From the NCBI RefSeq assembly GCF_026130605.1, contig NZ_JANFAU010000011.1:1-64000 (forward strand): 64,000 nucleotides of DNA. Direction: 5' to 3'. The notes under the pieces are model-generated. The model saw nothing but the letters and a program-made list of their open reading frames with translations, was not told the DNA's origin and searched no databases. The stretch's first letter is position 1. Every line of letters starts with the position of its first letter. This document shows positions 16,679-24,940 of the stretch, piece after piece. The DNA is from Sphingomonas lycopersici. Its GTDB lineage: Bacteria; Pseudomonadota; Alphaproteobacteria; Sphingomonadales; Sphingomonadaceae. The translations under genes and the position numbers were made by a program.

Positions 16679-18741
16679 CGCGCGTCGTCCACGCCCAATT
16701 GCCACAGCACGAAGCTATGCTCCTCGGCGGCTTCGTAGAGGCTGTCGAACCGCCCCGATTTGCCGCCGTGCCCCGCGCCCATATTGGTCTTGAGCAACAG
16801 GATATTGGCGTCGGTCTTGGTCGCGCGGAGCTTGGCGGCCCATTTCGCCGGCTCCCAATAGGTCACCCGCGGATCGTTGAGCCCGCCCGAAATGAACAGC
16901 GGCGGATAGGCCTGCGCGCGCACATTGTCATAGGGCGAATAGGAACGGATCAGCTCGAACGCCGCCTTGTCGGTGATCGGATTGCCCCATTCGGGCCATT
17001 CGCCCGGGGTAAGCGGCAAAGTTTCGTCGAGCATCGTGTTGAGCACGTCGACGAACGGCACGTCGGCGATCACCGCGCCCCACAATTCGGGATCGGAATT
17101 GACCACCGCGCCCATCAGCTCGCCGCCTGCCGAGCGCCCGGCGATCGCGATCCGGCCCGCGCTGGTCCAGCCCTGCGCGATCAGCCCCTTCGCCACGTCG
17201 ACGAAATCGTTGAAGGTATTGGTGCGCTTTTCGAGCTTGCCGTCGTGATACCATTGCTGCCCGAGATCGTCGCCGCCGCGGATATGCGCGATCGCATAAG
17301 CGAAGCCGCGATCGAGCAACGACAGCCGCCCAGTCGAGAAGCCCGGCGGGATGGCATGACCGTAAGCGCCATAAGCATAGAGATAGAGCGGGCGCGACCC
17401 GTCCTTGGGGAAATCGACCGGGTAGACGATCGACACCGGCACCAACGTCCCGTCGCGCGCGGCGATCTTGAGCCGCTCGGTGCGATATTTGTCCGCATCA
17501 TAGCCCGAGGGGATTTCCTGCACCTTGAGCGCGGTCAGCGCGCCGGTCGCGGTATCGTAATCATAGACCGTTCCGGGCGTGACCATCGATTCATAGCCGA
17601 GCCGCAGGACGGTCTGGTCATATTCGGGATTGTCGCCGAGCCCGGCGGTATAGCTCGCCTCGGGGAAAGCGATGCGCTGGCCCTGGGTCGGCGTGTCGTA
17701 GCGGTGGATCGCGATCTGATCGAGCCCGTCCTCACGCCCCTCGACGACGAAGAAGTCGCGGTAGCATTCGACCCCGGTCATGTAGAAGGTCGCCGAGGGC
17801 GCGATCAGCTCCGTCCACTCCCCCGGCGCGGCGAGCGGCGCGGTGGCGAGCCGCCACATCGGATCGGTGTCGTTGGTGTGGATGAACAATGTGTCGCCGT
17901 GGGTGTCGACATCATATTCGCGCCCGGAAAGCCGCGGCGCGACGAGGATCGGCGTCGCGAAGGGATCGCCTGCCGGGAGCAGCCGGATCTCGCTCGTCAC
18001 ATGATCGCCGGTGCCGATGACGATCCACTTGCGATCGCTCGTCTCGGACACCGCGACGCGATAGCCCTCGTCATCCTCGTGATAGAGCTCCACATCCTCG
18101 GCCGGATCGGTGCCGAGCCGGTGAAAGCGCGCATTGTCGGTGCGCCATTCCTTGTTGGCGAGCCCATAGAGAAAGCCCGCGTCGTCCGACGTCCACACGA
18201 TATCGGAGAGCATCCCCGGGATCACCTCGGGCAGATGCTCGCCGGTGACGAGATCCTTGACGCGGATCTCGAACCGCTCGGCGCCCGAATCATCGATCGC
18301 ATAGGCGAGCTTGGTCCCGTCGTTCGACGGCGCGAACGCCCCGAGCCGGAAATATTCGTGCCCCTCGGCCAGCGCCGGCTCGTCGAGCAGCAATTCGTCT
18401 GCGCCGCCGGCGACGGGCTTGCGCCACCATTTGCGATATTGGCCGCCGGTTTCGAACGCGGTCCAGTACAGCCAGTCGCCGTCGCGCTGCGGCACGGTCG
18501 ATTCGTCTTCCTTGATCCGCCCGCGCATCTCGGCGTTGATTCGCTCGGTCAGCGGCTTGAGCGGCGCCATCACCGCGTCGAAATAAGCGTTCTCCTCCTC
18601 GAGATAGCCGAGGATCTGCTTGTCGGTGATATCGGGATAGCCGGCGTCCTTCAGCCACGCCCAGGGATCGTCGATCGTGATGCCGTGGCGGGTGAATTGA
18701 TGCGGGCGGCGCGCGGCGCGGGGCGGAGCGGGAAATTTCAT
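16675..18741 (-). CDS. ptrB: Oligopeptidase B (S9 family serine peptidase)
   Basis: The 688-aa product has an N-terminal beta-propeller and a C-terminal alpha/beta hydrolase domain. The nucleophile is Ser537 in GRSAGGEL, Asp is expected in SGGLNDPRVTYWEP and His is in MGAGHGGKSGRFD. The N-terminal HGITIDDPWAWLKD and the ENAYFDAVM segment are typical of oligopeptidase B, which cleaves short peptides after Lys/Arg. No signal peptide is seen. It heads the coupled ptrB-dedA-thioesterase operon. Confidence 0.92.
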   Translation of the reverse strand: MKFPAPPRAARRPHQFTRHGITIDDPWAWLKDAGYPDITDKQILGYLEEENAYFDAVMAPLKPLTERINAEMRGRIKEDESTVPQRDGDWLYWTAFETGGQYRKWWRKPVAGGADELLLDEPALAEGHEYFRLGAFAPSNDGTKLAYAIDDSGAERFEIRVKDLVTGEHLPEVIPGMLSDIVWTSDDAGFLYGLANKEWRTDNARFHRLGTDPAEDVELYHEDDEGYRVAVSETSDRKWIVIGTGDHVTSEIRLLPAGDPFATPILVAPRLSGREYDVDTHGDTLFIHTNDTDPMWRLATAPLAAPGEWTELIAPSATFYMTGVECYRDFFVVEGREDGLDQIAIHRYDTPTQGQRIAFPEASYTAGLGDNPEYDQTVLRLGYESMVTPGTVYDYDTATGALTALKVQEIPSGYDADKYRTERLKIAARDGTLVPVSIVYPVDFPKDGSRPLYLYAYGAYGHAIPPGFSTGRLSLLDRGFAYAIAHIRGGDDLGQQWYHDGKLEKRTNTFNDFVDVAKGLIAQGWTSAGRIAIAGRSAGGELMGAVVNSDPELWGAVIADVPFVDVLNTMLDETLPLTPGEWPEWGNPITDKAAFELIRSYSPYDNVRAQAYPPLFISGGLNDPRVTYWEPAKWAAKLRATKTDANILLLKTNMGAGHGGKSGRFDSLYEAAEEHSFVLWQLGVDDAR

Positions 18742-18784
18742 GCCACCTCCATAACCCGCCGCCCGGCCATGTCGATGCGTTTCG

Positions 18785-18860
18785 ACTGCCGCGATTGCAG
18801 CATTTGCAATCGTAAACGCTTAGTTTGCAGTTGCGAAAACCCGTGCTGCACTGCACAAGG
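18785..18860 (+). promoter_or_regulatory. TGC-rich cluster resembling the phasin upstream motif
   Basis: Within 75 bases there are repeated TGC/GCA words: GATTGCAGCATTTGCAATC (a near palindrome), TTTGCAGTTGCG, and CTGCACTGCACAAGG. The last matches the motif at 255-267 before the phasin gene. No gene start follows; a terminator does (18897-18927). The span could serve a short untranslated RNA or be the remnant of a deleted phasin-type gene. Confidence 0.4.
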
Positions 18861-18896
18861 GTCGGGCCTTTCAGGCATCCTCTCCTAAAAACTTTT

Positions 18897-18927
18897 AAGG
18901 CCGGTCGCGAGACCGGCCTTTCTTTTT
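18897..18927 (+). terminator. Rho-independent terminator in a gene-free interval
   Basis: AAGGCCGGTC pairs with GACCGGCCTT around GCGA, followed by TCTTTTT. The A-rich run before it also lets it work leftward, but no gene ends into it from either side: ptrB starts at 18741 going left and the DUF808 gene starts at 19326 going right. The rest of the 18742-19325 gap holds the TGC-rich cluster and one dispersed palindrome. No reading frame there looks real. Confidence 0.8.
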
Positions 18928-19124
18928 GGCTGCGAACCATGCATGGAAGCCGCGCTGAAGCGCGCCGAATCATAAGAAAGATTTGGAGTGGAGCCGCCGG
19001 TTAAGACCGGCACCGGCGGAGCAACAGTGCGGGGGATCGAGCGCCACTGCCGCACGGCCGCTCTCCCCCGTTTACGATTCTCCTGACATTCGAATGCTCT
19101 GCGCAACGCAGGCTGTACTATCCT

Positions 19125-19206
19125 CCGTTCGGGCTGAGCTTGTCGAAGCCCTGCACTTTTCTGCACGCGAAGAAGGACAGCCCTTCGACAAGCTCAGCGC
19201 GAACGG
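19125..19206. repeat. Dispersed ~80-bp palindrome, copy 2
   Basis: Arms CCGTTCGGGCTGAGCTTGTC and GACAAGCTCAGCGCGAACGG, same family as 15625-15705. Located upstream of the DUF808 gene. Confidence 0.85.
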
Positions 19207-19325
19207 AAAGGACGGTCCAGCGAATCGCCCCGATCTTTGGCGTGGATCGTCCCCGCCCCTTGCGTGCGGCTGCGAAGCTGCGCGATGGTCCATGCCTCGG
19301 GATCACAACATTGGGGAATTCGCGA

Positions 19326-20246
19326 ATGGCCGCCGGCCTAGTTGCGTTGCTTGACGATATCGCTGCACTCGCGAAACTCGCCGCTGCCAGCCTCGACGAC
19401 GTGGCCGGCGCCGCCGGGCGTGCCAGCGCCAAGGCGGCGGGGGTGGTGATCGACGATGCCGCGGTCACCCCGCGCTACGTCGTCGGCCTCTCCCCGGCAC
19501 GCGAGTTGCCGATCATCGGCAAGATCGCGCTCGGCTCGCTCCGCAACAAGCTGGTCTTCCTCCTCCCGGCGGCGTTGCTGCTCGCGGCGTTCGCGCCCTG
19601 GGCGATCACCCCGATCCTGATGGCCGGCGGCGCCTTCCTGTGCTTCGAAGCGGCCGAGAAGGTGATCGAGGCGCTGTCCGGTGCGCCGCACGACGCGACC
19701 ACGGTGGTCACCGCCGACGCGCAGGAGCTGGAGGAGCGCCAGGTGGCGGGCGCGATCCGCACCGATCTGATCCTTTCGGCGGAGATCATGGCGATCGCGC
19801 TCTCCTCGCTTGCCGATCAGCCGCTGGTCAATCAGGCGATCGCGCTGGCGGTGGTCGCGGTGGCGATCACCGTCGGCGTCTATGGCGTCGTCGCGCTGAT
19901 CGTGAAGATGGACGATATCGGCCTCGCGCTCGCCCGCCGCCCCGGTGCTGCGCTGCAAAAGATCGGCCGCGGGCTGGTCGCGGCGATGCCGATCGTGCTG
20001 TCGCTGATCTCGCAGATCGGGGTCGCCGCGATGCTGTGGGTCGGCGGGCAGATCATCGTCCACGGGCTCGAGCAATTCCACCTCACCCCGATCCCCTTAT
20101 GGGTGCATCACGCGGCCGAGGCGGCGCGGCACGCGCTGGGCGGCGTCGCGGCGTGGCTCGTCAGCGCCTTCCTCTCGGGCGTGGTCGGGCTTATCGTGGG
20201 CGGCATCATCGCGGGCGTGCTTCACCTCATCCCGCGGCGCCATTGA
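19326..20246 (+). CDS. DUF808 family inner-membrane protein (YedI-like)
   Basis: The 306-aa product starts MAAGLVALLDDIAALAKLAAASLDD and continues with the DDAAVTPRYVVGL motif that identifies DUF808/YedI proteins. At least six hydrophobic segments follow, from about residue 75 to the end, including a C-terminal glycine-rich pair. The function of the family is unknown. GGGGAA lies about 7 bases before ATG 19326. The gene precedes pepP by 22 bases on the same strand, so the two may be co-transcribed. Confidence 0.88.
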   Translation: MAAGLVALLDDIAALAKLAAASLDDVAGAAGRASAKAAGVVIDDAAVTPRYVVGLSPARELPIIGKIALGSLRNKLVFLLPAALLLAAFAPWAITPILMAGGAFLCFEAAEKVIEALSGAPHDATTVVTADAQELEERQVAGAIRTDLILSAEIMAIALSSLADQPLVNQAIALAVVAVAITVGVYGVVALIVKMDDIGLALARRPGAALQKIGRGLVAAMPIVLSLISQIGVAAMLWVGGQIIVHGLEQFHLTPIPLWVHHAAEAARHALGGVAAWLVSAFLSGVVGLIVGGIIAGVLHLIPRRH

Positions 20247-20268
20247 TCGAGAATCGGAAAGCAGCTCT

Positions 20269-22068
20269 ATGTCGACTTATTCCGCCCGCCTCGCTGCGCT
20301 CCGCGAGCAGCTTGCCCGCCAGCGCCTCGACGGCTTCATCGTGCCGCTGACCGACGAGCATATGAGCGAATATGTCGGCGCTTATGCGCAGCGGCTCGCG
20401 TGGCTTACCGGTTTCCAGGGATCGGCGGGCACCGCAGCGGTGCTGCCCCAGGACGCCGCGATCTTCACCGACGGGCGCTATACGCTCCAGGTGCGCGAAC
20501 AGGTCGACGGCGGCGACTGGCAGTTCGTCGGCGTCCCCGAGACGAGCGTGTCCGAATGGCTCGCGGGGCATGCGGCGGACGGCGCGCGGATCGGCTACGA
20601 CCCGTGGCTCCACACCCGCGCCTGGGTGGCAGAGGCATCGGCCGCGCTGGCCAAGGTCGGCGCGACTTTGGTCCCCGTCGACACCAACCCGATCGACGCG
20701 ATCTGGCCCGACCGCCCCGCCCCGTCCGACGCGACGCTCTCGGTTCACGACAACCAGCTCGCCGGCCGCTCCTCCGCCGAAAAGCGCGCCGAGATCGCCG
20801 ACTGGCTCGCCGCGCAAAAGGCCGATGCGGTGGTGCTCGCCGCGCTCGATTCGATCGCCTGGCTGCTCAACGTGCGCGGCAGCGATGTCGCGCGCACCCC
20901 GGTCGCGCTGGCCTATACGATCGTCAATGCCGACGGCACCGCGGATCTGTTCGTCGCGCCGGAAAAGGTGACCGATGCGGTGCGCCAGCATCTCGGCAAT
21001 GCGGTGCGGATCCACGATCGCACCGCCTTCGCCCCCGCGCTCGGCGCGTTCGCGGGCAAGACGGTGGCGGTCGATCCCGCATTGTCGGTCGCGGCGATCC
21101 CGCTGGCGATCGAGGCGGCGGGGGGCAAGGTGGTGTCGCTGCGCGATCCCGTCGTGATCCCCAAGGCATGCAAGAACCCGGCGGAGATCGCCGGCCACCA
21201 CGCCGCCAGCCTGCGCGACGGCGCGGCGCTGACCCGTTTCCTGCGCTGGATCGCGGCGGAGGCGCCTAAGGGCGGGCAGACCGAGCTTTCCGCCGCCGCC
21301 AAGCTGCAGGAATTCCGCGCCGAGACCGGATTGCTCAAGGATCTGTCGTTCGACACAATTTCGGCGACCGGCGCGCATGGCGCGAGCCCGCATTATCACG
21401 TCACCGAGGAATCGAACGCGCCGATCGAGCTCGGCCAGCTCTATCTGATCGATTCGGGCGGGCAATATGCCGACGGCACCACCGATCTGACCCGCGTCGT
21501 CCCGATCGGCACCCCGACCGCCGAGATGCGCGATCGCTTCACCCGGGTGCTCAAGGGGCATATCGCGCTCGCCACCGCGGTCTTCCCGCACGGCACGACC
21601 GGGCAACAGCTCGATGCGCTGGCGCGGCTGCCGCTGTGGCAGGCCGGGCTCGATTATGCGCACGGCACCGGGCACGGGGTCGGCAGCTATCTGTCGGTCC
21701 ACGAAGGCCCGGCGCGGATCGCCAAGCCGAGCTACGGCGGCGGCGGGCCGCAGGAGCCCTTGCGCCCGGGCATGATCCTGTCGAACGAGCCCGGCTATTA
21801 CAAAGCCGGCGATTACGGCATCCGGATCGAGAATCTGCTGCTGGTGATCGAGCGCGAGATCGCCGGAGGCGAGGCGGCGATGCTGGCGTTCGAGACGCTG
21901 ACGCTCGCCCCGATCGACCGCGACCTGATCGAGCCGGCGCTGCTCGACGCGGCCGAGCTGGCGTGGCTCGACGCCTATCACGCGCGCGTCGCGGCGACGC
22001 TGGGCGACGTGCTGGAGGGCGAGGACCGCGCCTGGCTGATCGAGCGGTGCCGGCGGATCGGGGCGTAA
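20269..22068 (+). CDS. Aminopeptidase P family (Xaa-Pro aminopeptidase, M24B)
   Basis: The 599-aa protein has two N-terminal creatinase-like domains (TDEHMSEYVGAYAQRLAWLTGF and a second near residue 170) and a C-terminal pita-bread metallopeptidase. The dinuclear metal ligands are visible in order: Asp and Asp in LIDSGGQYADGTTDLTR, His in GTGHGVGSYLSVHEGP, Glu in LSNEPGYY and Glu in GIRIENLL. The three-domain length fits the long eukaryote-like APP1 type and not E. coli PepP. It is probably cytoplasmic because no signal peptide is seen. Confidence 0.92.
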   Translation: MSTYSARLAALREQLARQRLDGFIVPLTDEHMSEYVGAYAQRLAWLTGFQGSAGTAAVLPQDAAIFTDGRYTLQVREQVDGGDWQFVGVPETSVSEWLAGHAADGARIGYDPWLHTRAWVAEASAALAKVGATLVPVDTNPIDAIWPDRPAPSDATLSVHDNQLAGRSSAEKRAEIADWLAAQKADAVVLAALDSIAWLLNVRGSDVARTPVALAYTIVNADGTADLFVAPEKVTDAVRQHLGNAVRIHDRTAFAPALGAFAGKTVAVDPALSVAAIPLAIEAAGGKVVSLRDPVVIPKACKNPAEIAGHHAASLRDGAALTRFLRWIAAEAPKGGQTELSAAAKLQEFRAETGLLKDLSFDTISATGAHGASPHYHVTEESNAPIELGQLYLIDSGGQYADGTTDLTRVVPIGTPTAEMRDRFTRVLKGHIALATAVFPHGTTGQQLDALARLPLWQAGLDYAHGTGHGVGSYLSVHEGPARIAKPSYGGGGPQEPLRPGMILSNEPGYYKAGDYGIRIENLLLVIEREIAGGEAAMLAFETLTLAPIDRDLIEPALLDAAELAWLDAYHARVAATLGDVLEGEDRAWLIERCRRIGA

Positions 22069-22092
22069 CGCCTCAGACCCAAATCCAAACCG

Positions 22093-22174
22093 CCGTTCGG
22101 GCTGAGCCTGTCGAAGCCCTGCCCTTTTCTTCCAAGGAAGAAGGACAGCCCTTCGACAAGCTCAGGGCGAACGG
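22093..22174. repeat. Dispersed ~80-bp palindrome, copy 3
   Basis: Arms CCGTTCGGGCTGAGCCTGTC and GACAAGCTCAGGGCGAACGG, between the aminopeptidase gene and the 45-codon gene. Confidence 0.85.
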
Positions 22175-22180
22175 GGAGTA

Positions 22181-22318
22181 TCACGCCTTCGCCGGCGAAT
22201 CATCCGGCGCCGCCGCCTCCGCATCCGGCCGACTGCGTGCCTGCGCCTTGCGTTTCCTGAGGTTGGCGCGCAGCTGCTCGGCGAGGCGGGCGGCGCGATC
22301 TTCACGGTCGTTTGCCAT
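22181..22318 (-). CDS. Small basic hypothetical protein (45 aa)
   Basis: The reading frame ATG 22318 to TGA 22181 encodes MANDREDRAARLAEQLRANL..., continuing RKRKAQARSR and ending in an acidic/Ala tail. It is a charged, probably helical protein with a basic centre and no membrane segment. It ends right beside a dispersed palindrome and is divergent from the tRNA-Thr gene. The helical LAEQLRANLRKRKAQ core resembles small conserved sphingomonad proteins, but no function is known to me. Only codon pattern and a clean start support it. Confidence 0.6.
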   Translation of the reverse strand: MANDREDRAARLAEQLRANLRKRKAQARSRPDAEAAAPDDSPAKA

Positions 22319-22346
22319 GAAAGCGCTATTGCGCGCGCGCAACGCC

Positions 22347-22375
22347 TTGACAATGCCGTCGCCCTCGTCTCTAGG
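22347..22375 (+). promoter_or_regulatory. Likely tRNA-Thr promoter
   Basis: TTGACA at 22347-22352 and TCTAGG at 22370-22375 are spaced 17 bp, about 22 bases before the mature tRNA 5' end. Confidence 0.5.
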
Positions 22376-22397
22376 GCGCCCCTGCCCTTCGGGCGAT

Positions 22398-22472
<75 letters not shown>

Positions 22473-22497
22473 TTTTCCTCAGAAAACCGCATGAACC

Positions 22498-22518
22498 GCC
22501 CTCGCATTTCGCGAGGGC
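22498..22518 (+). terminator. Possible tRNA terminator hairpin
   Basis: GCCCTCGC and GCGAGGGC form an 8-bp stem 25 bases after the tRNA. No T-run follows, so termination is not certain. Confidence 0.35.
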
Positions 22519-22611
22519 GCCGGGGCGATCGGCGCGGATCATGATTGTCCCCGGCGCCGCGCGATGGCACGGCTTCTCGACGGAGAAGACGGTGACGAGA
22601 GGATTCGCGGC

Positions 22612-24159
22612 GTGACATCACCCCAGGCCCAGTCGTTGTCGCTGATGCTGCGTCGATCGGCGGCGCGCCACGGTGACAAGGCCGCGCTGATCTTCGGCGA
22701 CGAGACGTGGAGCTATGCCGCGTTCGATCGCATCGTCGACGAACTGGCGGCGGGGCTGCTCGACCTCGGCGTCGCCCCCGGCGACCGGATCGCGATCCTC
22801 GCGCGCAACAGCCACGCCTTTCTCGCGATCCGCTTCGCCGCGGCGCGCATCGCGGCGGTGCTGGTGCCGGTCAACGTGATGCTCGGCGCGGGCGAGATCG
22901 CCTATATCCTCGACCATGCCGAAGCGCGGCTGTTGTTCGTCGACGCCGCGCTGGCGCCGCTGGCGCGCGAGGCGAACCCCGCGACGGTCGAGGCGATCTT
23001 CATCGTCGAGGGTGACGCGCCGGCCGGCGCGCGCGGCTGGCGCGATCTGCTCGTCCCCGGCGCCGCGCCGGGCGACCGCGCCGATGCCGACGATCTGCTC
23101 CAGATCATCTACACCAGCGGCACCGAGAGCCGCCCCAAGGGCGCGATGCTCACCCATGCCGCGGTGCTGTGGCAATATCAGAGCTGCCTGTTCGATTGCG
23201 GCTGGACCCCCGATACCGTGGCGCTCCACGCGCTGCCGCTGTTCCACTGCGCCGCGCTCGACGCGATGGCCGGCCCGGCGCTCTTGTCGGGCGCGACGAG
23301 CGTGATCGCCGGCTCGCCCGCCCCCGATCAGGTGCTGCCGCTGATCGAGCGCCACCGCGTCACCTCCTTCTTTGCCCCGCCGACGGTGTGGATCGCGCTG
23401 CTCCGCTCGCCCTTGTTCGCCGCGCACGACCTCTCGTCACTCGCCAAATGCTATTATGGCGCGTCGATCATGCCGGTCGCGATCATCGAGGAGCTGGCGG
23501 CGCGCTTCCCGGGCCTCCGGCTATGGAACCTCTACGGCCAGACCGAGATCGCGCCCGTCGCGACCGTGCTGGGGCCGGCGGATCACGCCACCCGCCCAGG
23601 ATCGGCCGGGCGCCCGACGCTCCACGTCCTGACCCGCGTGGTGGATGACGACATGCGTGATGTGGCGGTGGGTGAAATCGGCGAGGTGGTGCATCGCTCG
23701 CCGCAATTGCTGACGGGTTATTGGCGCCAGCCCGAATTGTCCGACGCCGCCTTCGCCGGCGGCTGGTTCCACAGCGGCGATCTCGCGACGATCGACGCCG
23801 ACGGGTTCATCACGATCGTCGACCGCAAGAAGGACATGATCAAGACCGGCGGTGAGAATGTCTCGTCGCGCGAGGTGGAGGAGGCGATCTACACCCACCC
23901 GCACGTCTCCGAGGTGGCGGTGATCGGGCTGCCCGATCCGCGCTGGATCGAGGCGGTCACCGCCTTCGTCGTGCGCCGCGCCGGGGCCGAGGTGTCGGCG
24001 GCCGATGTCGAGGCGCATTGCGCGACGCGGCTCGCCGGGTTCAAGCGCCCCAAGCGGATCGTCTTCGTCGACGATCTGCCGCGCAACGCCAGCGGCAAGA
24101 TCCTCAAACAGCGATTGCGTCAGCTCAGCGACGCTATGGCGGGGCATGATCGCGGCTGA
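22612..24159 (+). CDS. Acyl-CoA synthetase / AMP-dependent ligase (ANL family)
   Basis: The product activates a carboxylic acid with ATP and CoA. Motifs in order are the P-loop YTSGTESRPKGAMLTH, LPLFHCAALDAM, LWNLYGQTE, GWFHSGDLATID, DRKKDMIKTGGENV and the C-terminal catalytic Lys region PRNASGKILKQRL. The substrate is not evident; a medium- or long-chain fatty acid is plausible. GTG 22612 is preferred because AGAGGA lies 8 bases upstream. ATG 22564 would add 16 residues without such a site. The end overlaps the MocA-like gene by 14 bases. Confidence 0.88.
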   Translation: MTSPQAQSLSLMLRRSAARHGDKAALIFGDETWSYAAFDRIVDELAAGLLDLGVAPGDRIAILARNSHAFLAIRFAAARIAAVLVPVNVMLGAGEIAYILDHAEARLLFVDAALAPLAREANPATVEAIFIVEGDAPAGARGWRDLLVPGAAPGDRADADDLLQIIYTSGTESRPKGAMLTHAAVLWQYQSCLFDCGWTPDTVALHALPLFHCAALDAMAGPALLSGATSVIAGSPAPDQVLPLIERHRVTSFFAPPTVWIALLRSPLFAAHDLSSLAKCYYGASIMPVAIIEELAARFPGLRLWNLYGQTEIAPVATVLGPADHATRPGSAGRPTLHVLTRVVDDDMRDVAVGEIGEVVHRSPQLLTGYWRQPELSDAAFAGGWFHSGDLATIDADGFITIVDRKKDMIKTGGENVSSREVEEAIYTHPHVSEVAVIGLPDPRWIEAVTAFVVRRAGAEVSAADVEAHCATRLAGFKRPKRIVFVDDLPRNASGKILKQRLRQLSDAMAGHDRG

Positions 24160-24736
24160 GCGCGTTGGGGCATTGCTCCTCGCCGCCGGGGAGTCGCGCC
24201 GGTTCGGCGCGGCCGACAAATTGCTCGCCGAGTTGCGCGGGCAACCTCTGGTGCGCCACGTCGCCGAACGGCTCGCGGGGCTCGGGTTCGGCGCGCGGAT
24301 CGCGGTGTGCAGCGACGATCGCGTCGCGGCGCTGCTCGACGACAGCGGATTTCATGTCTTACGCAACGATGCGCCGGGGCGCGGGCTCTCGCATTCGCTG
24401 GCGCTCGGCATCGGCGCGCTGCCCGAGACGGTCGATGCCGCGCTGATCTGCCTCGGCGACATGCCCAATGTAGCGGCGACGCATGTCGGCGCCCTGCTGG
24501 CGAGGTTCGACCCCGCCCATGCCCCAATCGTCGCATCGGACCGCGCGGGACAACCGATGCCGCCCGCGCTGTTCGGCCGATCCTCGTTCGCGGACCTGCG
24601 CGCTCGAACCGGCGACCGCGGCGCGCGCGACCTGCTCGCCACCGCGGCACGCGTCCCGGCGGCGGCGGGCTGGCTCGCCGATATCGACACCCCCGCCGAT
24701 CTGGCGCGCGCGGTGACGCTCGACGACGCCGACTGA
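24146..24736 (+). CDS. MocA-like nucleotidyltransferase (molybdopterin cytidylyltransferase family)
   Basis: The 196-aa product starts with the NTP-binding motif LLLAAGESRRFGAADKLL and has LICLGDMPNV with the metal-binding Asp, then GQPMPPALFGRSSF and GDRGARDLL. These match MocA/MobA-like transferases that make the cytosine dinucleotide cofactor for xanthine or CO dehydrogenase-type enzymes. The neighbouring formate dehydrogenase uses bis-MGD, so this gene probably does not serve it. ATG 24146 overlaps the acyl-CoA synthetase stop, implying one transcript. Confidence 0.82.
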   Translation: MIAAERVGALLLAAGESRRFGAADKLLAELRGQPLVRHVAERLAGLGFGARIAVCSDDRVAALLDDSGFHVLRNDAPGRGLSHSLALGIGALPETVDAALICLGDMPNVAATHVGALLARFDPAHAPIVASDRAGQPMPPALFGRSSFADLRARTGDRGARDLLATAARVPAAAGWLADIDTPADLARAVTLDDAD

Positions 24737-24940
24737 CCGACCTTCGACTGGTACAAAAGAAGCCCCGACACCGTCCGAGCACCATTGCCGAATCCGCGTG
24801 CACCGAGGCTCGGTTCGCTGCGGTAACGATTCGTTGAGGATGTTCCGTCAAAGACGATCCCGCGCGCAAACCGCATCGCGCGCGCAGTGCCGGTTCGTCG
24901 CTGGCCGACAGTAAATTTCATATTTCACAGAGGTTTAGTC

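Noticed and set aside
24146..24736. MobA supplying bis-MGD to the formate dehydrogenase
   Set aside because: Its LLLAAGESRRFGAADKLL motif fits the MocA cytidylyltransferase type and it lies in another operon.
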